A stretch of DNA of 11,974 nt, from assembly GCA_964544105.1 (NCBI GenBank), contig CAZIZQ010000027.1, forward strand, positions 1 through 11,974. Direction: 5' to 3'. The notes under the pieces are model-generated. The model was not told the DNA's origin. It worked only from the letters and a program-made list of their open reading frames with translations, and made no database searches. Shown one piece after another: positions 1-5,851 of this stretch. The translations under genes and the position numbers were made by a program. How positions within the stretch are numbered: the first letter of the stretch is position 1; each line of letters opens with the position of its first letter. This stretch comes from GCA-016432345 sp964544105. Lineage in GTDB: Bacteria; Patescibacteriota; Microgenomatia; Levybacterales; UBA12049.

Positions 1-65
1 TGGAAATAGGCGATGCCAAAAACAATTAGTAATAGTAGAGCAAATAAGCCAAAAATAATTTTCAT
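1..65 (-). CDS. N-terminal fragment of a membrane or secreted protein (partial)
   Basis: Only the first 21 codons lie in the window; the gene continues beyond position 1. The ATG (65-63) overlaps the TGA stop of the upstream nucleotidyltransferase gene (64-62) as ATGA, the junction type used repeatedly in this window, which supports the start. The peptide begins MKIIFGLFALLLL and stays hydrophobic to the edge, with a single Lys at position 2, so it is either a signal peptide or an N-terminal membrane anchor. No lipobox is seen in the visible part. Its function cannot be told. By position it is the third gene of the minus-strand operon with the VanW protein and the nucleotidyltransferase. Confidence 0.6.
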   Translation of the reverse strand, partial: MKIIFGLFALLLLIVFGIAYF

Positions 66-541
66 AGTTTTAATGTTTTTGCAAGGGCAGTTGTCGATGC
101 ATGTTGTATTCTTTGTATTACTTCAACAACTTGCGCACCAATCAGTTTTGCCTGTCTGTCTTTATGGTGTTGGTTTGTATCTCCCTTTGTTGTTGCGATT
201 ATAGTAGGTTTTAGCCTCGATAGCAAATCGTCGTAATCTTTGTCTGTGTATAATTGGGGCAAGGGAATTACATAATCAACAATTGTCAGGTTTTCAAGTA
301 TCATTGCCCGGTCTTTTTGAGTATGAATTGGGCGGTCATGTCCCTTTTTCTTGCGTATCGTATTGTCATTTTCAAGTAAAATAAAAAGCACGTCCCCTTG
401 TTTTTTGGCTTCTTGTAAGAAAAGTACATGACCTGGGTGGAGAATATCAAAACAACCACCAGCCAAGACAATGGATTTACCTTGATCTCGTATTGTCTTT
501 GCTATTTTAGTGGCCTCATTTATTTTTTGAATCTTTTCCAT
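62..541 (-). CDS. HxGH-motif nucleotidyltransferase, RfaE2/glycerol-3-phosphate cytidylyltransferase-like
   Basis: A 159-aa cytosolic nucleotidyltransferase of the cytidylyltransferase-like (HIGH superfamily) fold. The nucleotide-binding signature GGCFDILHPGH is at residues 28-38, with H35 and H38 as the HxGH histidines. The segment DRPIHTQKDRAMILENL (about 69-85) resembles the 'RPI..e.DRa..la.l' stretch of the adenylyltransferase domain of ADP-heptose synthase (RfaE2/HldE C-terminal domain). The C-terminal STT (149-151) sits where the family has its STT/S-I loop. Length fits a stand-alone domain. Family members transfer CMP or AMP to sugar- or polyol-phosphates; the substrate cannot be set from sequence, and no heptose pathway gene is nearby. 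It starts 3 bases after the VanW stop with only a weak Shine-Dalgarno, and overlaps the next gene by 4 bases, so it is probably translated by coupling. FAD synthetase-like activity is an alternative within the same superfamily. Confidence 0.85.
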   Translation of the reverse strand: MEKIQKINEATKIAKTIRDQGKSIVLAGGCFDILHPGHVLFLQEAKKQGDVLFILLENDNTIRKKKGHDRPIHTQKDRAMILENLTIVDYVIPLPQLYTDKDYDDLLSRLKPTIIATTKGDTNQHHKDRQAKLIGAQVVEVIQRIQHASTTALAKTLKL

Positions 542-544
542 AAA

Positions 545-1969
545 TTATTCTTTTGTGCCTCGTAGATATACTGCTTGCCATGGTTGGTAGTTGGAGACAA
601 AGGTGTCGTTTATTATAACTTTTTCGTTCTGTTCTACTCGTCTAGTAAATTTTACAGTTGCCCCTTCGGCAGCATAATCGATTTGTTTGGTAGTTCCTTT
701 GGGTAATGATGGATCATCTTGATAAAGCGGAGGTGGAGCAGAGGCCCTGTTTGTAATAACTGGTTTACTTATGGTTACATTTCTGCCGTCTTTTGTGCCG
801 TAGAGAAAAAACGTTAATTGTTGGTTTGTTTCATTAAGACTCGGTTGTATAAGGATGTGGCTTTTTGTATCGTTGGTAAATTTTAGATCAACCGTAGGTA
901 CAAAAACAGTCGCATCAAAACCTGCAGGAGAATCCTGCTCGTAGTATCCAACTCGGTATCCATGGGCATGGCGTTCGTTAATTGGTAATCCCGCATTGAG
1001 GATGGCTCGAAAAAGAGTTGTTGATACCTGGCATACACCTCCCCCGTCGCCAAGAACGGTGCGGCCATTTTGAATAATGTATGCCTGTTTATACCCAGTA
1101 TATACCGATACATCACCAAGAATTTTACTAAAAGAAAATGTTTCGTTGGGCGCAACCAAAATTCCCTTAAACTTTTCTGTTGCGGTGGTTATATTATGAA
1201 TTCTATTTGGTATCGAATGTTGGAAAAGAGATGTACCCGAACCAATAAGTTCTTTTATACCAAGATTATTTACCTGGTCGGTGGTAATTTTTGGTTTGAG
1301 GATTTTTATTGGAAGATTAAATACAAATGATTCTGGTTTTCCGATTTGTAAAATAAAAGGAATACGTCCAGAAAGTGTTTGGATTAATTTCTCTTTATCG
1401 ATTTCCTGTCCATCAGATGACGGGCGAAAAGTCGTAACCCTTCCATTTTCAAAGGTAAACACGGCCTCAACTGGAGCAAGAGAAACTTTTTTCATAATGC
1501 GCGTTAGTACAACTTGTAAAGTCTCATCATTAAAACGGTATGAAGGTTGGAGTTCTAGTCCATAAGTGTATGCTTGGAGAACAAGGCTGATATTTGATAA
1601 AAGGTTTTTGGATCTGCCAATGCTGTATGCCTGTTCGGCCAGAAGATTTTCGTTGTAGCCTATTTCCAGGTTGGATGCAGAGGTAGTAGCAATTGTTGTT
1701 GTGTCATATATAAATGTGAGTTTTGTATCTGCTACACGAGCATTAGCCTTAGAAAAAAATTCAACTATATATTTTTCTGTTTTTCCTCCAAAAGGTATTC
1801 CTTGGACTGTTACACCTGGAAAAATTCGATTATCGTAGTATTTCTGGAATATTATGAATGCAAAACTTATAAAGAAGAATAACCCTAAACATACCCCGGT
1901 AAAAAACCAAAAAACACTCTTTGTTATTACAACTATGATCCTCTTTTTTGAATGTTGATTTTTTTTCAT
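545..1969 (-). CDS. VanW family protein with peptidoglycan-binding-like domain, membrane anchored
   Basis: A 474-aa protein. Residues 1-10 are basic and about 11-41 form one long hydrophobic helix, so the protein is inferred to be anchored in the membrane with its bulk outside. Residues about 85-200 resemble the putative peptidoglycan-binding domain (PG_binding_4) that commonly precedes VanW. The VanW domain spans about 250-375: NRIHNITTATEKFKG, PNETFSF, then GDGGGVCQVSTTLFRA (307-322, invariant-looking C313), ERHAH (332-336), and GFDATV followed by DLKFTN. About 430-470 looks like a G5-type beta domain. VanW was named from vancomycin-resistance clusters, but its biochemical role is unknown; the Cys and His suggest an enzyme or cell-wall-binding role. 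It is the first gene of the minus-strand operon. A -10 TATAAT lies at 1997-1992, 22 bases before the ATG. No van resistance genes are present, so resistance should not be inferred. Confidence 0.92.
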   Translation of the reverse strand: MKKNQHSKKRIIVVITKSVFWFFTGVCLGLFFFISFAFIIFQKYYDNRIFPGVTVQGIPFGGKTEKYIVEFFSKANARVADTKLTFIYDTTTIATTSASNLEIGYNENLLAEQAYSIGRSKNLLSNISLVLQAYTYGLELQPSYRFNDETLQVVLTRIMKKVSLAPVEAVFTFENGRVTTFRPSSDGQEIDKEKLIQTLSGRIPFILQIGKPESFVFNLPIKILKPKITTDQVNNLGIKELIGSGTSLFQHSIPNRIHNITTATEKFKGILVAPNETFSFSKILGDVSVYTGYKQAYIIQNGRTVLGDGGGVCQVSTTLFRAILNAGLPINERHAHGYRVGYYEQDSPAGFDATVFVPTVDLKFTNDTKSHILIQPSLNETNQQLTFFLYGTKDGRNVTISKPVITNRASAPPPLYQDDPSLPKGTTKQIDYAAEGATVKFTRRVEQNEKVIINDTFVSNYQPWQAVYLRGTKE

Positions 1970-1999
1970 TTGCCTTGTTTCTCGTCTTGGTATTATACT
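1970..1999 (+). promoter_or_regulatory. Predicted promoter for the solute-binding protein gene (leaderless)
   Basis: TTGCCT (1970-1975, 4 of 6 to the TTGACA consensus) and TATACT (1994-1999, 5 of 6 to TATAAT) are separated by 18 bases. The ATG at 2008 is only 8 bases past the -10, which is where transcription should begin, so the mRNA is predicted to be leaderless or nearly so. No Shine-Dalgarno is seen or could fit. The -10 shares four bases with the minus-strand TATAAT. Confidence 0.5.
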
Positions 2000-2023
2000 A
2001 TATTAGTATGTTTGAAAGTACAA
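1992..2023 (-). promoter_or_regulatory. Predicted promoter for the VanW operon
   Basis: Reading the minus strand, a perfect TATAAT lies at 1997-1992. The best -35 candidate is TTGTAC at 2023-2018, but its spacer of 20 bases is longer than the usual 17, so the -35 is uncertain. The expected start near 1985 would leave a leader of roughly 15 bases. The -10 overlaps the -10 of the divergent plus-strand promoter. Confidence 0.5.
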
Positions 2024-3396
2024 TTTTCCAACCATCACAAAATACACAACCAGTTGGGGTAACACAGCCAATGCAAGCTCCCAAACCAGCAAAAAAAATA
2101 TTCCCATTTGGTTTGGTGTTGAAAATTGCAGGGGTCTTTATTGTATGCATTATAATTTGGTTTTTGGTATCCTACTTTGTTTTATCCCTTTTTGCAAAAC
2201 CAGAATCTCAAAAAGATGTAACAATTACTTATTGGGGATTATGGGAGAATGAAAATACCATGAAAGCTATTTTTGCAGATTTTGAAAAGAATAATCCTGG
2301 TGTAAAAGTTGCTTACGAAAAACAGAATAACAAGGATTACCGGGACCGTCTTAATACAAGAATAAAAAATGACACAGGCCCAGATGTATTTTTATATCAT
2401 AATTCTTGGCTGCCACAAACATCATCTCTTCTTGTACCCCTTCCATCAGATGTTATTGGAAAAAATGAGTTTGAAAAATCTTTTTATCCTGTTATGGTAA
2501 AAGATCTAACAAAGAGTGGGGGGATTTATGGTATACCTTTTGGTTTTGATACCCTTTCTCTTTTTATTAATACAGAGATTTTTAAACAAGCGGGTGCAAC
2601 TGCTCCAACAAACTGGGAGGATTTTGGTAAGGTGGCCCGTTTAGTTACTGTAAAAGACGAGACAGGCGCAATTAAAACAGCCGGTACAGCTCTTGGAACA
2701 TTTGATAATATTACGCATGCTCCAGATATTCTCTCAATGCTTTTTGCCCAAAACGGGGTAAATTTCAAAGACACAGCTAATACTACACAAGCTATGGTAG
2801 ATACGCTTGATTTTTATACATCTTTTGCAAAAGATGATGCAAAAGTGTGGGATGCAACACTTGATCCTTCGATTCTTTCCTTCGCCAAAGGAAATCTTGC
2901 AATGTATTTTGGTTACTCTTGGGACATTTTTACCATACGGGCAATTAGCCCCAGCCTATCTTTTGAGATCTTTCCTGTTCCTAATCTTCCCGGAAGAAAC
3001 ATTACGACTGCAAGTTATTGGGTAAGTGGCGTGTCGGTAAAAAGCAAAAACCAGAAAGAGTCGTTGGCATTGCTAAAATATCTTTCGCAAAAAGAAACTA
3101 TGCAGAAATTGTTTTCGGAAGAAGCAAAAACCAGGATGTTTGGTGAATTATATCCCCGTACAGATCTTGCAGATTTGTTAAAAGATAATACTTTAATTTA
3201 TCCTTTTGTTAGTCAGGGTAAAGGTGCCACTTCGTCTTTTTTTGCAAGCGATACCCATGATAATGGTCTCAATGCCCAAATGAATGGATATCTTGGAAAT
3301 GCGGTGCGGGCGGTTTTGTCTGGCACTTCAGCAGAGACAGCAGTTGAGACTTTGTCAAAAGGTGTTGCCCAAGTATTACTCCAGTATGGGCAATAA
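2008..3396 (+). CDS. Extracellular solute-binding protein (family 1-like), anchored by an N-terminal membrane helix
   Basis: A 462-aa protein. A Pro/Gln-rich tail of about 30 residues, probably cytosolic, is followed by basic KPAKK and a membrane helix (about 31-62); there is no lipobox Cys after it, so the protein is probably tethered by an uncleaved helix. The rest matches the sugar-type (COG1653/SBP_bac_1) solute-binding fold: VTITYWGLWE (71-80), 'IFADFEKNNPGVKVAYEK', GPDVFLYHNSW, IYGIPFGFDTLSLFIN, PTNWEDF, and 'KGNLAMYFGYSWD'. Such proteins deliver sugars or oligosaccharides to ABC importers, but no permease or ATPase gene lies in the window, so the ligand and partner are unknown. The ATG at 2008 is preferred over an upstream in-frame TTG at 1948, because the latter would lie inside the divergent VanW gene and upstream of the promoter. 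It overlaps the next gene by 11 bases. Confidence 0.9.
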   Translation: MFESTIFQPSQNTQPVGVTQPMQAPKPAKKIFPFGLVLKIAGVFIVCIIIWFLVSYFVLSLFAKPESQKDVTITYWGLWENENTMKAIFADFEKNNPGVKVAYEKQNNKDYRDRLNTRIKNDTGPDVFLYHNSWLPQTSSLLVPLPSDVIGKNEFEKSFYPVMVKDLTKSGGIYGIPFGFDTLSLFINTEIFKQAGATAPTNWEDFGKVARLVTVKDETGAIKTAGTALGTFDNITHAPDILSMLFAQNGVNFKDTANTTQAMVDTLDFYTSFAKDDAKVWDATLDPSILSFAKGNLAMYFGYSWDIFTIRAISPSLSFEIFPVPNLPGRNITTASYWVSGVSVKSKNQKESLALLKYLSQKETMQKLFSEEAKTRMFGELYPRTDLADLLKDNTLIYPFVSQGKGATSSFFASDTHDNGLNAQMNGYLGNAVRAVLSGTSAETAVETLSKGVAQVLLQYGQ

Positions 3397-4252
3397 TATT
3401 ACAGAAAGTATTCTTAAAACTCTTATATACGCGGATATCTTTGATTATCCATTGACTAAAGAAGAGATTTGGCGATTTTTTATATGCGAAAAACCAGTTA
3501 ATCAAAATAGAATTGAAAAATCTCTTTTCTTCTTCGACTCAAAACATGGATATTTTTATCTTAAAAAAAGAGAGCATATCGTTGAAAAAAGAAAAATAAA
3601 AGAAAAAGAAAGTCAAAAAAAATTGCAAATTGCACAACAAATATCGTCGTTATTAAGTATTATTCCTTCTGTTTATCTTATTGGTGTAAGTGGAAATCTT
3701 TCAATGAATAATGCTGGGGGAAAAGACGATATAGATATTTTTGTTATTTCTAAGAGAGGTACGTTATGGAGTACTCGGTTATTAATTGTCCTTTTTTTAA
3801 GAATAATGGGAAAACATAGAGGGAAATTTGACAAAAATGTTGAAAATAAAATTTGCATTAATATGCTTCTTGATGAAACAGCCATTGAAATTCCATCAAA
3901 TCGACGTAATTTATATACTGCTCATGAGGTAATACAAATGAAGCCACTATTTATTAGAGGCGATATGTATAGGAGATTTATTGCGGCAAATGATTGGGTT
4001 AAAAAGTTCTTGCCAAATACAACAGTATCAAGCATTAAGTATCAAGCATTAAGAGCATTAAGTATCAAGCAAGAAAGGAAACCATTATTTATTATTGAGT
4101 GGGCTGCAAAAAAGTTACAATTTTGGTACATGGGAAAAAATATAACTACAGAGGAAGTTTCTGATACAATACTTGCGTTTCATACAAGGGACTATACGAA
4201 TATTGTACTTAAGAAGTATTATAAGGGGATAAAACAATATGAAAAAATATAA
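3386..4252 (+). CDS. Winged-helix plus nucleotidyltransferase-fold protein of unknown function
   Basis: A 288-aa protein. Residues 1-60 (ILKTLIYADIFDYPLTKEEI) look like a small helix-turn-helix/winged-helix domain. A basic linker (about 61-80) leads to a nucleotidyltransferase-like core: LIGVSGNLSMNNAGGKDDID with acidic D115 and D117 forming the DxD-like metal site, then IFVIS and a hydrophobic helix (about 128-140). Proteins with this N-terminus recur in Candidate Phyla Radiation genomes (recall, not searched) and have no established role. The ATG at 3386 lies inside the end of the solute-binding protein gene with no Shine-Dalgarno, suggesting coupled translation; upstream in-frame starts would overlap that gene by over 100 bases. 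The last 14 bases overlap the CoA fusion gene. Residues about 213-231 are encoded by a heptamer repeat. The substrate, whether nucleotide, RNA or protein, is unknown. Confidence 0.75.
   Translation: MGNNITESILKTLIYADIFDYPLTKEEIWRFFICEKPVNQNRIEKSLFFFDSKHGYFYLKKREHIVEKRKIKEKESQKKLQIAQQISSLLSIIPSVYLIGVSGNLSMNNAGGKDDIDIFVISKRGTLWSTRLLIVLFLRIMGKHRGKFDKNVENKICINMLLDETAIEIPSNRRNLYTAHEVIQMKPLFIRGDMYRRFIAANDWVKKFLPNTTVSSIKYQALRALSIKQERKPLFIIEWAAKKLQFWYMGKNITTEEVSDTILAFHTRDYTNIVLKKYYKGIKQYEKI
4024..4070 (+). repeat. Heptamer tandem repeat (AGTATCA/AGCATTA) inside a coding region
   Basis: Alternating 7-base units AGTATCA and AGCATTA: one 14-base pair at 4024-4037, an exact second copy at 4038-4051, then AG plus AGCATTA (4052-4060), and AGTATCA with a partial AGC (4061-4070). 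The 2-base remnant at 4052 looks like a unit that lost 5 bases. Seven is not a multiple of three, so the copies are read in different frames and encode unlike peptides (about SIKYQALRALSIKQ) in a probable linker of the nucleotidyltransferase-fold protein. Confidence 0.85.
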
Positions 4253-5237
4253 TACTGTTGCATGTGGAGGGACATTTGACCTTTTTCACAAAGGGCATAG
4301 GGAATTTTTGCGATTTGCCCTAAAGCAAGGAGAGAAAGTACTGATTGGTATAACAAGTGATAGTTATGTTAAGAACTCAAAACTGGTTGAATCTTATGAA
4401 AAAAGAAAAGAGATGGTTGAGAAATTTTTAGAAACAGAGATTGATGTCGGCTTGTTTAAAATAGTTAAAATAGACGATGTGTATGGTCCAACGCTTGATA
4501 AAGATTTAGTAATTGATGCAATAGTTGTGACGAAAGATTCCCAAGAGGGTGCACAACACATTAACAGCATGCGAAAAGAAAGAGGTCTAATAGAAATTGA
4601 TGTCAGAGTTGCGCCGTTAATTACGGGAGAAGATGGTAAAACAATTTCCTCATCTCGGATACGTCTTGGTGAAATTGATCGGGAGGGAAATTTATATATT
4701 AGCCCACAGTGGCTTTTACATACCTTGAAACTTCCGGATTCAGTTAGATTGGAGTTAAAACGACCAATAGGAACATTAGTGAAACAGTTTGATGGAAATA
4801 TTCAACACCTTGATCCATCGTTAACAGTAACTGTTGGAGATGTTGTGACGAAGATGTGCAATGATAGATCGTTTCACCAGATATTTTCTATTGTTGATTT
4901 TGTTGTGCAAAGGGAGAAGCAGTATACAAATATTGGAGAGCTTGGTTTTTCGGGTTATGAAAAAGTATTATCAGTGATAAATCCTGCAGGTTTTCTTACG
5001 CCGCAACTTTTTGGGGCAGTACAAAAAGTTTTTCGAGAGAAAAACAATAAATCACGTTTTGTCATTTGTGTTGACGGCGAAGAAGATCTGGCCGTACTAC
5101 CGGTGCTGCTTGTTGCTCCTTTAGGACATGTTGTGTTGTATGGTCAACCATATGAGGGTATTATACAAATTTCTGTTACAGAGGAATCAAAAAATAAAGC
5201 AAGAGACTTCGTTACCAGGTTTATAGTTAACCCATAG
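4239..5237 (+). CDS. Fused phosphopantetheine adenylyltransferase (archaeal/eukaryotic type) and GTP-dependent dephospho-CoA kinase (DUF359)
   Basis: A 332-aa bifunctional protein predicted to do the last two steps of CoA synthesis: 4'-phosphopantetheine to dephospho-CoA, then to CoA. Residues 1-155 are the adenylyltransferase: CGGTFDLFHKGH (9-20) carries the HxGH motif, and EDGKTISSSRIRLGEID (131-147) is typical of the archaeal/eukaryotic enzyme rather than bacterial CoaD. Residues about 165-330 match DUF359, shown in Thermococcus to be a GTP-dependent dephospho-CoA kinase unrelated to bacterial CoaE: VGDVVTKM (199-206), INPAGFLTPQLFGAV (247-261), VDGEEDLAVLPVLLVAPLG (278-296), YGQPYEGI (301-308). 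The stretch IVDFVVQR (218-225) looks less conserved than I would expect for the family. AAGGGG 10-14 bases before the ATG gives a good ribosome site. It overlaps the preceding gene by 14 bases and is last in its cluster. Domain assignment is firm; activity is inferred. Confidence 0.88.
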   Translation: MKKYNTVACGGTFDLFHKGHREFLRFALKQGEKVLIGITSDSYVKNSKLVESYEKRKEMVEKFLETEIDVGLFKIVKIDDVYGPTLDKDLVIDAIVVTKDSQEGAQHINSMRKERGLIEIDVRVAPLITGEDGKTISSSRIRLGEIDREGNLYISPQWLLHTLKLPDSVRLELKRPIGTLVKQFDGNIQHLDPSLTVTVGDVVTKMCNDRSFHQIFSIVDFVVQREKQYTNIGELGFSGYEKVLSVINPAGFLTPQLFGAVQKVFREKNNKSRFVICVDGEEDLAVLPVLLVAPLGHVVLYGQPYEGIIQISVTEESKNKARDFVTRFIVNP

Positions 5238-5284
5238 TATGTTTATAGAGGTTATTGACAAAGATCTCTATTTACTATACTATG
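5233..5284. terminator. Nested inverted repeat: possible weak terminator of the CoA cluster overlapping the greA promoter
   Basis: CATAGTAT (5233-5240) is the exact reverse complement of ATACTATG (5277-5284), and within it ATAGAG (5245-5250) pairs with CTCTAT (5266-5271) about almost the same centre. The structure begins in the stop codon region of the CoA fusion gene and is followed by the T-rich CTTGTGTTTT (5285-5294), so in the upstream transcript it could end transcription. It is low in GC, so termination would be weak. It also encloses the greA promoter and could be an operator. Confidence 0.45.
5255..5283 (+). promoter_or_regulatory. Predicted sigma70-type promoter for greA and perhaps the lysine operon
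   Basis: A perfect TTGACA -35 lies at 5255-5260. The -10 is TATACT (5276-5281, 15-base spacer) or TACTAT (5278-5283, 17-base spacer). Transcription should begin near 5288-5290, giving a greA leader of about 50 bases. The -35 sits in the loop and the -10 in the arm of a nested inverted repeat. Confidence 0.65.
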
Positions 5285-5297
5285 CTTGTGTTTTACG

Positions 5298-5332
5298 TCC
5301 CTCTCTTCAATAATTGATGAGGGATTTTATTT
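5298..5332 (+). terminator. Leader hairpin with T-tract upstream of greA (possible attenuator)
   Basis: TCCCTC (5298-5303) pairs with GAGGGA (5319-5324). An inner stem TCAA (5307-5310) / TTGA (5314-5317) closes a 3-base loop. TTTTATTT (5325-5332) follows at once, as in an intrinsic terminator. It lies just after the predicted start site and before greA, so it could end transcription early. Its right arm GAGGG is also the only Shine-Dalgarno-like sequence for greA, so folding would hide the ribosome site. Confidence 0.5.
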
Positions 5333-5339
5333 GAAAAAT

Positions 5340-5810
5340 ATGGCAAAAGACAAAAAAATTTATTTAACAAAAGAAGGACTCGAGGAGTTAAAAAAAGAAT
5401 ACGACCAGCTTAATAAACAAAAACGGCCAGAAGTCTTGGAGCGTGTTTCTCAAGCCCGAAACATGGGCGATTTATCTGAAAATGCAGAATACGCTGCGGC
5501 AAGAGAGGAATTATCATTTATCGATGGAAGACTGGATGAACTAGAGGAGCTTATCCGTCAAGCAAGTATTATACATGATGTAGCAAGAAAGAGTTCAGAA
5601 GTGAAGCTGGGTTCAAAAGTTACATTACATGTTGGCGGGAAAAAAGAAGAGTTTTTGGTTGTTGGTGAGTGGGAGGCAGATCCGCAAGCGAAAAAAATTT
5701 CTCACGAGTCTCCATTAGGTAAAGCATTGCTAGGCAAGAAAAATGGTGATAAGGTAGAAGTAACAGCTCCTGCTGGAAAACTGTTGTATACAATTTTAGA
5801 AGTAAAATAA
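5340..5810 (+). CDS. greA: Transcription elongation factor GreA
   Basis: A 156-aa Gre factor that rescues backtracked RNA polymerase by inserting its coiled coil into the secondary channel and stimulating transcript cleavage. The N-terminal coiled coil (about 1-75) holds the family signature ARNMGDLSENAEYAAAREE with the acidic tip residues; the C-terminal FKBP-like domain ends in SPLGKALLGKKNGDKVEV. Length is normal for GreA. The ATG at 5340 gives MAKDKKIYLTKEG, a typical start. A TTG at 5331 is an alternative, adding three residues, and sits 7 bases after GAGGG, a better ribosome-site spacing than the 16 bases to the ATG; the choice is open. It has its own promoter and leader hairpin. It is the first gene of a run continuing into the lysine operon with no terminator between. 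Confidence 0.95.
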   Translation: MAKDKKIYLTKEGLEELKKEYDQLNKQKRPEVLERVSQARNMGDLSENAEYAAAREELSFIDGRLDELEELIRQASIIHDVARKSSEVKLGSKVTLHVGGKKEEFLVVGEWEADPQAKKISHESPLGKALLGKKNGDKVEVTAPAGKLLYTILEVK

Positions 5811-5812
5811 AA

Positions 5813-5851
5813 ATGATAGTAAATGCAGAAAAACTTAAGCAAACCCCTTGA
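5813..5851 (+). CDS. Possible 12-codon coupling or leader ORF between greA and lysC
   Basis: ATG at 5813, two bases after the greA stop, opens a reading frame MIVNAEKLKQTP that ends at TGA (5849-5851), overlapping the TTG start of lysC as TTGA. There is no clear Shine-Dalgarno. The peptide contains two Lys and one Thr, too few for a classical amino-acid attenuator, and no terminator hairpin was found. It could hand ribosomes from greA to lysC, whose own start lacks a ribosome site. It could equally be chance; there is no homology evidence. Confidence 0.3.
   Translation: MIVNAEKLKQTP

Noticed and set aside
13..204. Plus-strand ORF over the left edge
   Set aside because: It runs antisense to two overlapping minus-strand genes and shows no recognisable domain.
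1070..1565. Plus-strand ORFs opposite the VanW gene
   Set aside because: They are antisense shadows of the conserved VanW and peptidoglycan-binding domains.
545..1969. Vancomycin resistance determinant
   Set aside because: VanW-domain proteins are common and of unknown activity; no vanA/H/X/S/R-type gene is present.
1948..2007. Longer solute-binding protein starting at TTG 1948
   Set aside because: It would overlap the VanW start and lie upstream of a good -10 element; the ATG at 2008 fits the promoter and leaves a sensible tail before the membrane helix.
3284..3385. Extended N-terminus of the nucleotidyltransferase-fold protein
   Set aside because: The extra residues lie wholly in another frame of the solute-binding protein gene and look like a shadow; the family-like N-terminus begins at MGNNITESILK.
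4024..4070. CRISPR array or attachment site
   Set aside because: Units are 7 bases with no spacers, no cas genes or integrase nearby, and the repeat is inside an intact gene.
5811..5847. Lysine riboswitch (L box) before lysC
   Set aside because: Only 37 bases separate greA and lysC, far too few for the roughly 170-base L box, and no such fold is seen in the greA leader either.
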